From Streptomyces filipinensis (GTDB taxonomy: Bacteria > Actinomycetota > Actinomycetes > Streptomycetales > Streptomycetaceae): a stretch of DNA of 64,000 nt. A program made the position numbers and the translations under genes. Below are positions 18,438-28,043 of this stretch, piece after piece; position 1 is the first letter of the stretch, and each line of letters begins with the position of its first letter. The stretch covers positions 1-64,000 of the forward strand of contig NZ_BMTD01000003.1 in NCBI RefSeq assembly GCF_014649495.1. Direction: 5' to 3'. The notes below the pieces were generated by a model, which did no database searches, had not been told where the DNA came from, and worked only from the letters and a program-made list of their open reading frames with translations.

Positions 18438-20495
18438 CTACCGGCCCGGCACCGGTCGCGGTGCCGGCGCGTAGCCGGCCGGCCGGGTCGTGAAGGTGCC
18501 CCGGCCCTGTGTGCGGCTGCGCAACCGGGTGGCGTAGCCGAACAGTTCGGCCAGCGGCACCGTCGCGGTCACCGCGGCCGCTCCGCCGCGGGTCCGCGAG
18601 CCGCCGACCCGGCCGCGCCGGGCGGCGAGGTCACCGAGGACCGAGCCGACGGCGTCCTCCGGCACGGTGACCGTGACCTCGGCGACCGGTTCCAGCAGGG
18701 CGACCGCGCAAGCGCGCAGGGCCGCGCGGAGCCCGAGCCGGCCGGCGGTGCGGAAGGCCGTGTCGGAGGAGTCCTTCACATGCGTCGAGCCGTCGGTGAG
18801 CGTGACCCGCAGCCCGGTCACCGGGTGTCCGTCGAGCGGACCCTCGGCGAGCGCGTCCCGGCAGCCGGCCTCCACCGCGCGCACGTACTCCTGCGGCACC
18901 CGCCCGCCGACCACGGCGGAGCGGAACTCGAAGCCGGTGCCGCCGGGTTCGGGCCCGAGCGGTTCCACGTCGAGCACGACATGGGCGAACTGGCCCGCCC
19001 CGCCGTCCTGTTTGACGTGCCGGAACACGAACCCGGTCACCCCCTCGACGACCGTCTCACGGCAGGCGACCCGCGGCCGGCCCACACCGACCTCCGGCCC
19101 GCCGTCCCGGCGGATCTTCTCCACCGCGACCTCCAGATGGAGTTCACCCATCCCGGACAGCACGGTCTGCCCGGTCTCGGCGTCGGTGCGCACCACCAGC
19201 GAGGGGTCCTCCTCGGCCAGCCGTGCCAGCGCCGCCGCCAGCCGGCCGGTGTCCGTGGCGCGCCGGGCCTCGACCGCCACGGACACCACGGGGTCGGCGG
19301 CCACGGGCGGCTCGAACAGCAGCGGCGCGCCGGGGTCGCACAGCGTGGAGCCGGCCCGTGCCGACTTCACACCGGCGAGCGCGACGATGTCACCGGCGAC
19401 GGCCCGGTCGAGCTGGACGTGCCGGTCCGCCATGACCCGCAGGATGCGCGCGACGCGTTCGGTGCGCCCGGTGCCCGGATCCCGCACGCTGTCTCCCTTC
19501 TCGACGGTGCCGGCGTACACGCGCACATAGGCCAGCCGCCCGGTGGCGCTCGCGTTCACCTTGAACACCAGCCCCGCGAACGGCGCTTCGGGGTCGGCGG
19601 CCCGCCGCTGCTCGGTGCCCTCGTGGACACCGCGTACGGCCGGGACGTCCAGCGGCGAGGGCAGCCAGGCCACGACCGCGTCCAGCAGCGGTTCGATGCC
19701 GCGGTTGCGGTAGGCGGACCCGCACAGCACGACCACACCGTCCCCGGTGCGGGTGAGGTCCCGCAGGGCGGCGGCGAGGGTGCCGGCGTCGAGCGTGCCC
19801 CGGTCGCAGAACTCCTCCAGGGCGGCCGGGTGCAGCTCCGCCACCGTCTCCTCCAGCGCCCGGCGCCGCCGTAGCGCCTCCTGCCGCAGCGACTCGGGGA
19901 CGGGGCCCTCCACGGCCGTACCGGCGCCGTCGGGCCACACCAGCGAGCGCATCCGCACCAGGTCGACCACTCCGGTGAACGCGTCCTCGGCGCCGACGGG
20001 CAACTGGACGACCAGCGGCGCGGGATGCAGCCGCTGCCGGATGGACTCGACGGCCCGGTCGAGGTCGGCGCCCGCCCGGTCCATCTTGTTGACGAACGCG
20101 ATTCTCGGCACGCCGTACCGGTCCGCCTGCCGCCACACCGACTCGCTCTGCGGCTCGACCCCGGCGACGGCGTCGAACACGGCGACCGCCCCGTCGAGGA
20201 CGCGCAGGGAGCGCTCGACCTCGTCGGCGAAGTCGACGTGCCCGGGGGTGTCGATGAGGTTGACGCGGTGGCCGTCCCAGGCGCAGCTGACGGCGGCGGC
20301 GAAGATGGTGATGCCGCGGTCGCGTTCCTGCGGGTCGAAGTCGGTGACGGTGGTGCCGTCGTGCACCTCGCCCCGCTTGTGGGTGGTGCCCGTCGCATAC
20401 AGGATCCGCTCGGTGACGGTGGTCTTGCCGGCGTCGACGTGGGCGAGGATGCCGAGGTTGCGGACGGCGGCGAGGGTGGTGAGGTTCGTGCGCAC
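18438..20495 (-). CDS. fusA: Elongation factor G paralogue
   Basis: A 685-residue translational GTPase of EF-G type with a GTG start. G1 is AHVDAGKTT (residues 18-26), the switch I region ends [13 protein letters not shown]3 is DTPGH, G4 is NKMD. Domains II-V follow ([32 protein letters not shown] in domain III; domain IV with [12 protein letters not shown]). Length is close to that of housekeeping EF-G (about 700). It stands alone, without rpsL, rpsG or tuf, so it is a second copy like the one known in S. coelicolor, not the str-operon gene. Domain IV differs from canonical EF-G, so it could be a condition-specific factor, a recycling factor or a ribosome-protection-like protein. Confidence 0.87.
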   Translation of the reverse strand: MRTNLTTLAAVRNLGILAHVDAGKTTVTERILYATGTTHKRGEVHDGTTVTDFDPQERDRGITIFAAAVSCAWDGHRVNLIDTPGHVDFADEVERSLRVLDGAVAVFDAVAGVEPQSESVWRQADRYGVPRIAFVNKMDRAGADLDRAVESIRQRLHPAPLVVQLPVGAEDAFTGVVDLVRMRSLVWPDGAGTAVEGPVPESLRQEALRRRRALEETVAELHPAALEEFCDRGTLDAGTLAAALRDLTRTGDGVVVLCGSAYRNRGIEPLLDAVVAWLPSPLDVPAVRGVHEGTEQRRAADPEAPFAGLVFKVNASATGRLAYVRVYAGTVEKGDSVRDPGTGRTERVARILRVMADRHVQLDRAVAGDIVALAGVKSARAGSTLCDPGAPLLFEPPVAADPVVSVAVEARRATDTGRLAAALARLAEEDPSLVVRTDAETGQTVLSGMGELHLEVAVEKIRRDGGPEVGVGRPRVACRETVVEGVTGFVFRHVKQDGGAGQFAHVVLDVEPLGPEPGGTGFEFRSAVVGGRVPQEYVRAVEAGCRDALAEGPLDGHPVTGLRVTLTDGSTHVKDSSDTAFRTAGRLGLRAALRACAVALLEPVAEVTVTVPEDAVGSVLGDLAARRGRVGGSRTRGGAAAVTATVPLAELFGYATRLRSRTQGRGTFTTRPAGYAPAPRPVPGR

Positions 20496-21110
20496 GGCCC
20501 AGGGCCTTTCTGGCGATCAGGAAACGATCAGGAAAAGGGCAGCGCGATGACCCGTGCGTCCGCGCGGAGCGGCCGACGTCCGGCCGTCGGCGTGAGCCGG
20601 TTCGGCAGGGGTCAGCGGGGCGTCACGGGCGTCCGGTGCCGGCCGCGCAGCGGGCACCGGCCGGACCAGGACACGAGGATCACCTCGTACCGGGAACGGG
20701 GAGCGACGACAGCGGTGCGTGCGCGCACGGCCGGGCTCCCCTCTGTGTCGGACGACAGGCGCCGCCGTACGGTCGGACGGCGCTCGGTACGGCATGACGG
20801 TACGACAGGGACGCGCCCGGGGCACCCGATTTTCCGGCCCGCCGCCCGGCCGAAGGCGTTCACGTCACGTCAGCCGGTCGCCACCGCCCGGGTGAGCCGG
20901 GCGGGGCCGTACCTCCGTCGCGCACCAGCGCACCCGCGTCTGCCCACCCACCAACTCGGCACAGCGGCAGGGCCGGCGCTGCACTGCCGGCGGATGACGG
21001 GCCGGCCCCGACGTGGGCCGGCTTTCCGGGATCGGGCCCGGAAAGCCGGTGTCACCGCCCGGCCGGGTCACAGTGCCGGCCCGGAGGGCGCCCCGGGAGG
21101 GAGGGGCGGG
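20496..21110. other. 615-bp gap without a convincing gene
   Basis: Open frames here have no codon bias or homology. A 13-bp perfect hairpin at 21018-21049 (CCGGCTTTCCGGG with a 6-base loop) is a plausible terminator for the minus-strand gene ending at 21111. The part near 20500-20560 must hold the promoter of the EF-G gene; no clear box was seen. Confidence 0.6.
21018..21049 (-). terminator. Hairpin after the 671-residue unknown gene
   Basis: A perfect 13-bp stem 21018-21030/21037-21049 with loop ATCGGG lies 62 bp beyond the stop codon at 21111. Confidence 0.6.
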
Positions 21111-23126
21111 TCAGGCGACGTCGTCCTGGAGCGCCGCGTCGTCCTCGGTCAGCTCGTCGTCGAACGCGTCGTCCGGTTCCCCGTCGTCCTCGTCGAGGTC
21201 GGTGTCCAGGTCGTACGAGTCCTCGGTGTTGATCCCGTGCCGCTGGATGCTGCGCTGCTGCCAGACGGGCAGCTTGAACAGGACGTCCTGCAGGATGTTC
21301 CGCCAGGCCTCGCAGTCGGCCCGGTCGGCGCCCAGCGAATCGATGGCGCGGGTACCGTCGTCCGCCCTGACCGCCTCCACGCCCTTGACCGCACCCTCGA
21401 CCGCCTGGATCGACGTGGCCAGGTCGTGCAGGGAGTTCCCCAGGACTTCCGCCGCGTTCCGCGGCGCCGGCGTGGGGGAAGGGCCTTCGCCGGCCGGGGG
21501 GAAGGTGCGGCGCAGGTCCGCGTCGGTGACGAGGATGTGGCGGCCGTCGTCGTTCTGGATGACCTGCCCCGCCTCGTCGACCTTCCGGGCCCTTCGGCCG
21601 GCGGCGGAGTCCAGGAGCGTCTGCTTCAGCTGGTACACACCGTGCCGGGAGCCGCGCATACGGTCGATGACCTCACCTGGGTGCCGGCGATCGGGTTGAT
21701 CGTTGTTGGTCGAGCCACGGTCACCGGTGAGCTGGCCGCCGATCACCAGCGGATAGGCACTGCGGGCCGCGAGTTCCCGGGTCGCCGCGCCCGGCTCTCC
21801 CTTCGCCACCTCTTCGAGCGCGGCCTGGGCGAGCTCCTCCGTTCCGCGGAACGTGGCCTCCCAGTCCTTGGCCAGCTCACCCGGAAACGCCGACTTCAGG
21901 TACTTCCGCATCCGTTCCCGCTTACGGGAGTCCTCTTCGGAGACCGAGCGCATGACCAGCGACGAGGCCACATCGAGCAGCAGTTTGGTGGTGATGTTCT
22001 TACGCGTGCTCTGTCCCGTGATGGCCACCCGCACGGCGGCGTGGGTCTGCTGGTCGCGTTCGGCGAAGAGCCGTACGATCGCCGCCGCCCGGACGGACGG
22101 GTCCGCGTTGAACCCGGCGGCCTTCGCCTGGTCGGGGGTGAGGGCGCCCCGCAGCCAGTCGGCCTTGGCAGGAGTGATGAGTTTGCGCCGCTCGATCTCG
22201 TCCACCACGGCGTCGGCGAGTGCCTCGTTCTCCGCGGCCTCACCCCACGGCTTGGGGAAGTCGACGTGCCGGAGTGCGACCAGCGACTTCACCGCGACGC
22301 CGAAGTCGGCCGTGGTGCCGTCGTGGGGCTCGAAGCCGACCAGCAGCAGCGCCGGCAGCCGCTCGCAGCGCACGGTGACCGCCACCTCCGGGTCGACCTG
22401 CCCCGGGTCGCCCGCGGCCGTGATCGCATCGTTGAGCTTGCGGATGTGGGAACGCAGCTTCGCCGTGTCGCGGATGTAGGGGACATCGGCGGACCTGAGG
22501 TCGAGCAGGTCGTGCGCACAGGTCACGCGACTGGACCCCTCGACGGTGACGGGAACCGTCACCCCGGGTGTGCTGTCGTCGTGATGAAAGGCTGTCGCGG
22601 CGAGCCACACCTCCGTCATCACGCCCTGGTGCCGGAGGGACTCCCGCCAGTCGTTGTGGTCGAGCACGTACTCCTTGGCCAGTTGTGCCGCCCACGCGAG
22701 GTGTTCCTGGTTGGCGAGCCGCTGGACGAGTTCCGGGCGCCTCCCGGCGGCCGCGCCGGGCTCGGCCAAGGGGCGGAATCGCGTGTTCTCACTGGTACCG
22801 ATCAGGTTCGAGGCCGGGTGCCGCCGCGAGGGACCGATGCGCGGGTTCCGCGGGTCGGGGATGATGTAGCGCGCCCACACATCGGCCCGGATGGCCAGGA
22901 TCACGCCGCCGGGCACCCGCAGCCGCTCGGGGGAGTCCGCCGCCTTGCGGGCGACGGACGGGTCGACGACGGCATGCGCGAGGGCCATGGCGGCCGCCTC
23001 ACCCATGGCGAAGTGCTCGATGAGTTTGTCGGCGAACTTCCGCGTCGCCGCCGCCAGGGCGGGCATCGGCAGTGCTTCGACGGGGCGGGGCAACACGGTC
23101 TCGCCCACGCCGGATGATGACTGCAT
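21111..23126 (-). CDS. Large unrecognised protein with a possible ParB/sulfiredoxin-like N-terminal region
   Basis: A 671-residue soluble protein I do not recognise. Residues ~80-215 have features that recall the ParB/Srx fold: ARYIIPDPRNPRIGPSRRHP (an NPR box), later RHQGVMTEVWLAATAF and VTVEGSSRVTCAHDLLDL, where G-S-S-R could match the phosphate-binding G-x-R-R/H box. The middle (~230-560) is helical. The last 40 residues are very acidic. No membrane segment or signal peptide. The ATG at 23126 is chosen because upstream residues look non-coding, although a GTG at 23171 is in frame. It stands alone between 615-bp and 432-bp gaps, suggesting a cargo-type or acquired gene. Function unknown; the ParB reading is a weak inference. 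Confidence 0.75.
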   Translation of the reverse strand: MQSSSGVGETVLPRPVEALPMPALAAATRKFADKLIEHFAMGEAAAMALAHAVVDPSVARKAADSPERLRVPGGVILAIRADVWARYIIPDPRNPRIGPSRRHPASNLIGTSENTRFRPLAEPGAAAGRRPELVQRLANQEHLAWAAQLAKEYVLDHNDWRESLRHQGVMTEVWLAATAFHHDDSTPGVTVPVTVEGSSRVTCAHDLLDLRSADVPYIRDTAKLRSHIRKLNDAITAAGDPGQVDPEVAVTVRCERLPALLLVGFEPHDGTTADFGVAVKSLVALRHVDFPKPWGEAAENEALADAVVDEIERRKLITPAKADWLRGALTPDQAKAAGFNADPSVRAAAIVRLFAERDQQTHAAVRVAITGQSTRKNITTKLLLDVASSLVMRSVSEEDSRKRERMRKYLKSAFPGELAKDWEATFRGTEELAQAALEEVAKGEPGAATRELAARSAYPLVIGGQLTGDRGSTNNDQPDRRHPGEVIDRMRGSRHGVYQLKQTLLDSAAGRRARKVDEAGQVIQNDDGRHILVTDADLRRTFPPAGEGPSPTPAPRNAAEVLGNSLHDLATSIQAVEGAVKGVEAVRADDGTRAIDSLGADRADCEAWRNILQDVLFKLPVWQQRSIQRHGINTEDSYDLDTDLDEDDGEPDDAFDDELTEDDAALQDDVA

Positions 23127-23558
23127 CAGATGGTTTCCGATCTTCGTCCCGGTGTCCGTCCGGGAACGCACCCGGACGCCGTGGTCGTCCGGGGAGACCG
23201 GTCATCTGTGTCCCGTTCTCCCCCTCGGCTCGCCCGGGCGGTACCCCGGTGTGTCCGAGACGGCATCAGCACGCTCGACCGCACGTCCGAGACGTACCGG
23301 CGCCGAGCGCCGGCGTAGTCGCCCACCGCCCCCGGGGCGAAGGTGAGGAGCTTGAGTCCGCTGATGTGACTGCGTGTAAGACGCTAGCAACAGAGACGAC
23401 ACCTGCTCGGAGATTTCCCTGTTCCCGGGTTGCACGAGCGCGAAGTGTGCTAGATACACGCGCCCGCTTCGACGCTCCTCTCGACCCCGGCGGGGCACTC
23501 CGAACCGGCGTCGCCCGCGTGGGCTTGTACCACCCGTCACGCTGACTGGGGCCGGCGG
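23127..23558. other. 432-bp gap, promoter region of the large unknown gene
   Basis: No gene is evident. The minus strand presumably carries the promoter of the gene starting at 23126. The composition is locally less GC-rich around 23380-23460. No repeat or RNA gene was recognised. Confidence 0.5.
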
Positions 23559-25145
23559 TCAGTCGCGGGGGCGGAGGCTGGCTTCTTCGAGGTCGAGTTC
23601 GTGCTGGATCCGGCGCCGCGTGGCATTGCTGATCTTGTTCGCTTCGTAGAGGTGCTGGAGTTCGGCCGCCTCGATGGCGATGAGGGTCCGGCGAATCTCG
23701 CGGTAGGCGTCGGCTGGACGGGCGTCCGGGTCACTGTGGTGGGCGTCTTCCACCTGATGGATGCGCGCTTCCAGATGACGACGGGCCTGCTTCAAGGCGG
23801 CCTGCGCGGCGGCACCCAGATCGGCCAGCTCATCCGGATCGCCCAGTTGCCTGAGCTCATCGAGAGCGGTGTGGGCGATGTGCCGGCGGGTCCGCGCCTC
23901 CTCGCGAGCGGTGTGCTCCGGTTCCAGAGCGATGCCGGAGCGGCGGACGACAGGGGCCAGGGTGAAACCCTGGAAGACGAGGGTGAGCGCGACGGTCCCG
24001 GTGGTGAGCGTGAGAACGAGTGCCCGGTGCGGCAGCGGCGCCCCTGTGTGGGTGACCAGGGGGATGGCCAGCGCGGCCGCCAGCGGCATGACGCCTCGGG
24101 TGCCCGCCCAGGACAGGACAGCCGGAAGGCGCCAGGAGAGGCGGCTCTCGCCCTCCCAGTGCCGGCGATGGATCAGGGCGGACAGCGGGAAGATCCACAG
24201 CAGGCGGATGGCCAGCAGGGTGAAGGCGATCGCCGGTACCCACAGCGGCCAGCCGTGCTCGTCGCGCGCGAGATGGCGGACGGCCGAGGGGAGTTCGAGA
24301 CCGATCAGGGCGAAGACGACGCTCTCCAGCAGGAAGGTCACGGTGTCGTAGACGGCGTGGATCTGGACGCGGACGGAGGCGTCGCTGAGCTGGTGGCCGG
24401 TGCTGCCGAGGACGACCCCGGACACGATGACGGCGGTCACGCCGGAGGTGTGAGATTGCTCCGCGATGACATAGGAGGCGTACGGGGTGACTAATGCGAT
24501 GACGGTCTCCAGCATGGGCTCGTCGGTCCGTCTGCGGATCAGGGTCACCACCGCGGCGACCGCCGCACCCATGAGGGCTCCCCCGCCTGCGAGAACCAGG
24601 AACTGCAGGGCGGTGCCGGGCACGCTGATGGCGCTGCCGGTGACCGCGGTTGCCACGGCGACCTTGTACAGGACCAGCGACGTGGCGTCGTTGAACAGGC
24701 TTTCCGCCTGCACCAGGGCCTGCACGCGCGGTGGGAGGGACAGACGTCGGCCGAGCGCGGTGACGGCCACGGGGTCGGTGCTGGCCAGGACGGAGCCGAG
24801 GATGAGCGCGGTCGCGGCGGTGAGCGGAGTGATCACGGCGGCCACGTAGCCGACGACGACGGCCGAGGCGAGGACCAGGCCGAAGACCAGGCCGGTCACA
24901 GACCGCCACACGGTGCGCAGGTCGCGGATCGAGATCTCCCCGGCCGAGGCGTAGAGCAACGGCGGCAGCACCAGCACGCTGATCACGTGAGGCTGCAGGC
25001 GCACCTCGGGAACCCAGGGCATCAGCCCCACGACCAGACCGGCCACCACGAGGAGTGACGGGGCGGGCAGGCTCCAGCGCCGGGCACCGGTCGCCACCGC
25101 CGTGGCCAACACCACCAGCAGCAGGACAACGGTCAGGCCGGTCAT
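23559..25145 (-). CDS. Na+/H+ antiporter, CPA1 (NhaP/NHE) family
   Basis: A 528-residue membrane antiporter. About 12 helices span residues 1-405, with the ion-binding motifs STDPVAVTALGRRLSLPPRV (residues ~107-126) and ESLFNDATSLVLYK (ND pair), and the conserved helix SWAGTRGVMPLAAALAIP. A ~120-residue cytoplasmic tail follows (ALEPEHTAREEARTRRHIAH onwards), predicted helical and rich in Arg/Glu, as in bacterial NHE-like proteins where it regulates activity. It exchanges Na+ or K+ for protons at the cytoplasmic membrane. The upstream neighbour on the same strand is a broken SDR gene. Confidence 0.9.
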   Translation of the reverse strand: MTGLTVVLLLVVLATAVATGARRWSLPAPSLLVVAGLVVGLMPWVPEVRLQPHVISVLVLPPLLYASAGEISIRDLRTVWRSVTGLVFGLVLASAVVVGYVAAVITPLTAATALILGSVLASTDPVAVTALGRRLSLPPRVQALVQAESLFNDATSLVLYKVAVATAVTGSAISVPGTALQFLVLAGGGALMGAAVAAVVTLIRRRTDEPMLETVIALVTPYASYVIAEQSHTSGVTAVIVSGVVLGSTGHQLSDASVRVQIHAVYDTVTFLLESVVFALIGLELPSAVRHLARDEHGWPLWVPAIAFTLLAIRLLWIFPLSALIHRRHWEGESRLSWRLPAVLSWAGTRGVMPLAAALAIPLVTHTGAPLPHRALVLTLTTGTVALTLVFQGFTLAPVVRRSGIALEPEHTAREEARTRRHIAHTALDELRQLGDPDELADLGAAAQAALKQARRHLEARIHQVEDAHHSDPDARPADAYREIRRTLIAIEAAELQHLYEANKISNATRRRIQHELDLEEASLRPRD

Positions 25146-25159
25146 GGAGCGTCCCGAGT

Positions 25160-25708
25160 GGGTCGACGGTCCGGTGTTCCTGGGCCGTGGGGCGGACCGT
25201 GGTCTCGTCGACTGCGACGTGCGGGGGCCGAGTGATCACGAAGGTGACGGCCCGGGCGACGTCCTCGGTATCCGGCCCAGCGCTCTGCGGCACGCCAGGG
25301 GTGGTCCCGTACCTGTCGCAGGCAGCGTCGCCCCACCTGCTCCGGCGGCGGCGAACGGCCCGCTGGGGTCGCTGATCTCGTGCAGCGATCCACGGCGTCC
25401 TCGATGGCGCGACGCGCCTGTGCCGCGTCTCCGAGGGCAGCGGTGAGAACCCTGCACGAGCCGACCCGATCATGGATCACCGCGGCCAGGTCCTCCAGCC
25501 GCCCCGTACGGCGGGCGGCCACGGCCACAGCGGCGCCCTGCCGCGCGAGCGGCAAGGCGGTCGCCGCGTCGACGCCGCTGGACGCACCCGTCATCAGCGC
25601 CGTACATCCCGCCCGTGGCGCATCGCCGTCGGTGACGCCGGCGCCTGCCGCCGTGACGCCCTGATCCGCCGCTCCCGCGTGCCCCGCGTCCGGATCCCTC
25701 ACTTTCAT
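25160..25708 (-). pseudogene. Short-chain dehydrogenase/reductase, frameshifted with internal deletion
   Basis: The N-terminal half in the frame starting at the ATG 25708 is a normal SDR cofactor domain: TALMTGASSGVDAATALPLA, then AAVAVAARRTGRLEDLAAVI and AALGDAAQARRAIEDAVD. After that the homology breaks. The SDR C-terminus reappears in another frame as EDVARAVTFVITRPPHVAVD followed by ETTVRPTAQEHRTV, the usual end of YdfG-like NADP-dependent enzymes. The central part with NAG, the catalytic Ser and YxxxK is missing. So the gene has lost several hundred bases and its frame, and can only be a remnant. Exact limits are approximate. Confidence 0.75.
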
Positions 25709-26139
25709 GATCACCTTTCACAGGTCATCCCGCCCAGGGCAGGCCGGGGTGCCACAAACCTCGCACCGCAGCCGCCGGCGAAGTGCCGCCTGCTCTTCGA
25801 AGCTTGCACCACGTGGTCCAAGACCGCCTCCGGGCGTTCGCCCGACGGGCCTCACCGGCCCATGGCCGGCCGCTGGAACCCGTGCGAGGCCCGCGCTGAG
25901 GCGGTGCAGCACCAGCGCGCCGTGGATCGTGAACCGGCACGACGGCGGTGGCGAGAACGGCGGCGTGCCAGCCCGTTGATCAAGCCCAGGGCCTCGGCAG
26001 CGCATTCGTGACGCGTGGAATTCGCCACAATCCACTCCTTTCGGACGGGTGGATGCGTAACAGTGGTTGTTTGAAGCTGGTCGCCACCCCCCGCGGTGAC
26101 CAGTTCCGGGATTCACGATCAGCGGCATGGGAGAAGCGT
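25709..26139. other. 431-bp gap before the L,D-transpeptidase
   Basis: I see no supported gene. A minus-strand frame of 136 codons ends with a Cys-containing segment (LRCEVCGTPACPGRDDL) but has no good start or codon pattern. The promoter of the transpeptidase gene should lie in 26000-26130. Confidence 0.5.
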
Positions 26140-27381
26140 TTGATTACGGTACGTAAGCGGCACACCGGCCTGATGGCCACGGCCGGGGTACTCGGCGGCG
26201 TACTCGCACTCACGGCTCTCGGCGGTACCAGCAACGCTGCCACCACCGGCAACGGCACCACGAGTCACCCGAAACCACAGGCGCGGGCCGATCAGGCGGG
26301 CGCCCAGGACGTTTCCGACGCCCGCATAGAGATCACGCCCCGCCAAGGCACCCACAACGTCGGGATCAACGACCCCGTCCATGTCACCGTCAGCCACGGC
26401 AAGCTCACCAAGGTGACCATGACCGCTGTCGCGACCGGTGCCGAGATTCCGGGCACTCTGTCCGCGGACGGCACGTCCTGGAAGCCGAACATCCGGCTGG
26501 AGGTGGCCACCAGGTACCAGGTCTCCGCAGAGGCCGCGGACGCCAAGGGCCGCTCCGCCACCGGGAATGCCACGATCACCACGACCTCCCCGGCCAACGA
26601 CTTCATCGGGCACCTCCTCCCCGAGAACGGCTCGACCGTCGGCGTGGGCATGCCGGTGACGGTCGGCTTCGACAAGGCGATCGGCGACAAGGCCGCCGTG
26701 GAGTCGGAGATCCAGGTCAGCTCCAGCAGCGGCCAGCGGGTCGTCGGTCACTGGTTCAACGACCACCGACTGGACTTCCGGCCCGAGAACTACTGGAAGC
26801 CCGGCTCCACCGTCACCGTCGAACTCACCCGCCACGGCATCCGGAAGACGGTCACATTCAAGATCGGCCGAAGCCAGATCAGCACCGTCGACGCCAGGAC
26901 CAAGCAGATGACCGTCGCACGGGACGGCAAGACGATCAAGACGATCCCGATCTCGTCCGGCAGCCCCGAGCACCCGACCTACAACGGGCAGATGGTCATC
27001 TCCGAGAAGTTCCGGCAGATCCATATGAACGGTGCGACCGTCGGCCTCACGGAGAAGGACGGCAAGCCCGCCTACGACATCAGCGCCGTACCGCACGCCA
27101 TGCGCCTGACCGACTCGGGCACGTTCATCCACGGCAACTACTGGGGTGCGGACTCGGTCTTCGGCAAGGCCAACACCAGCCATGGCTGTGTGGGCCTGAA
27201 GGACGTCAAGGGCGGCGGCGACGGCAAGCAGCCCGCCGCGTGGTTCTTCGGCAACTCGATGATCGGTGACGTCGTGATCGTCAAGAACTCCGAGGACAAG
27301 TCCATGCTGGCCCCGGACAACGGCCTCAGCGACTGGAACATGCCGTGGAGCGAGTGGGTCGCGGGCAGCGCGACCAGCTGA
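26140..27381 (+). CDS. L,D-transpeptidase with N-terminal Ig-like domains (exported)
   Basis: A 413-residue exported enzyme that makes 3-3 cross-links in peptidoglycan or attaches proteins to it. The signal sequence is residues 1-34 (KRHTGLMATAGVLGGVLALT, ending SNAA). Two Ig-like domains follow (ARIEITPRQGTHNVGINDPV; then FIGHLLPENGSTVGVGMPV). The YkuD domain covers residues ~250-390 and has the active-site motif FIHGNYWG...TSHGCVGLKD, with the nucleophile Cys and both His. A C-terminal extension (NMPWSEWVAGSATS) is as in mycobacterial Ldt proteins. The start is a TTG at 26140 with GGGAGAA just before; upstream in-frame starts would spoil the signal peptide. A hairpin follows at 27423. Confidence 0.92.
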   Translation: MITVRKRHTGLMATAGVLGGVLALTALGGTSNAATTGNGTTSHPKPQARADQAGAQDVSDARIEITPRQGTHNVGINDPVHVTVSHGKLTKVTMTAVATGAEIPGTLSADGTSWKPNIRLEVATRYQVSAEAADAKGRSATGNATITTTSPANDFIGHLLPENGSTVGVGMPVTVGFDKAIGDKAAVESEIQVSSSSGQRVVGHWFNDHRLDFRPENYWKPGSTVTVELTRHGIRKTVTFKIGRSQISTVDARTKQMTVARDGKTIKTIPISSGSPEHPTYNGQMVISEKFRQIHMNGATVGLTEKDGKPAYDISAVPHAMRLTDSGTFIHGNYWGADSVFGKANTSHGCVGLKDVKGGGDGKQPAAWFFGNSMIGDVVIVKNSEDKSMLAPDNGLSDWNMPWSEWVAGSATS

Positions 27382-27422
27382 CCCCGCCTCACTCCACGCA
27401 CAGGACGTGAGTCCTCCGCAGA

Positions 27423-27449
27423 CGGCGGCCGACACCTCGTCGGCCGCCG
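27423..27449 (+). terminator. Hairpin after the L,D-transpeptidase
   Basis: A perfect 11-bp stem 27423-27433/27439-27449 with a 5-base loop, 41 bp past the stop codon. Confidence 0.65.
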
Positions 27450-27721
27450 CCTGCGGCGCGAAGACCGCACGGCAGCAGGGCGCCGTGCGCCATGGACCGG
27501 TGGATCGCCCGTGCCTTCGCCCCTGGCGGGCTCATCGCCACCGAAGCTCGACGCGCGCCCCGCCGTCGCTCGGAAGAGGAAAGCCTCGCTCGACCCGCGA
27601 CAGATCCGACTCATCACCGAGAGCCTCGGGGCTCTTGCACAGCGCATCCAGACTGCCGCCGCGAACGAGAAAGGTCCGCCCTGCGAAGCGCAGGGCATCA
27701 CGATCAGTCGCGAATACGCGA

Positions 27722-27753
27722 CGAGGACCGCGACCGTAAGGTCGAGGTCCTCG
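27722..27753. terminator. Hairpin downstream of tRNA-Leu
   Basis: A 14-bp stem with one mismatch (27722-27735/27740-27753, loop GTAA) lies 30 bp beyond the 3' end of the minus-strand tRNA. On the plus strand it is followed by a T-rich stretch. The rest of 27382-27783 holds no recognised gene. Confidence 0.5.
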
Positions 27754-27783
27754 TTTCCGTTTCGCCACAGCGAGTACAGCGAG

Positions 27784-27868
27784 TGTCCGAGGGGGGACTT
27801 GAACCCCCACGCCCGATAAAGGGCACTAGCACCTCAAGCTAGCGCGTCTGCCATTCCGCCACCCGGAC
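27784..27868 (-). tRNA. tRNA-Leu (anticodon GAG)
   Basis: An 85-nt tRNA on the minus strand. The 7-bp acceptor stem pairs 27862-27868 with 27785-27791 (one G:U), the D arm GCGGAATGGCAGACGC is present, the anticodon loop is TT-GAG-GT closed by CTAGC/GCTAG, a long class II variable arm GCCC-TTTATC-GGGC is present, and the T arm is GGGGG-TTCAAGT-CCCCC. The discriminator is A, as expected for Leu; the CCA end is not encoded. The large variable arm together with the GAG anticodon makes the identity certain. Confidence 0.96.
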
Positions 27869-28043
27869 CAGGTGTCTGCCGCCTTGCGGGGAGTGTTCCC
27901 CGCGGCGACATGGACAACAATACCAAGGTTTCGGAGTGCGTTTCACCTGCGTATCCGTCCCGTGGGCGGCAGCCCGGGGGGACCCGGGCGCCGGATCGGA
28001 GACGGTATGCAGGATGCAAGATTCTGCGTACACGGGGTGAGGG

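Noticed and set aside
20025..23117. A 1030-codon plus-strand frame
   Set aside because: Antisense to the EF-G start and the large minus-strand gene; the composition is that of a shadow frame, with no domain.
25718..26128. A 136-codon minus-strand frame ending in a Cys-containing segment
   Set aside because: It has no good start, no ribosome site and no recognised family; kept as non-coding.
27784..27868. tRNA-Leu as an occupied attachment site
   Set aside because: No integrase and no second copy of the tRNA 3' end was seen within the window.
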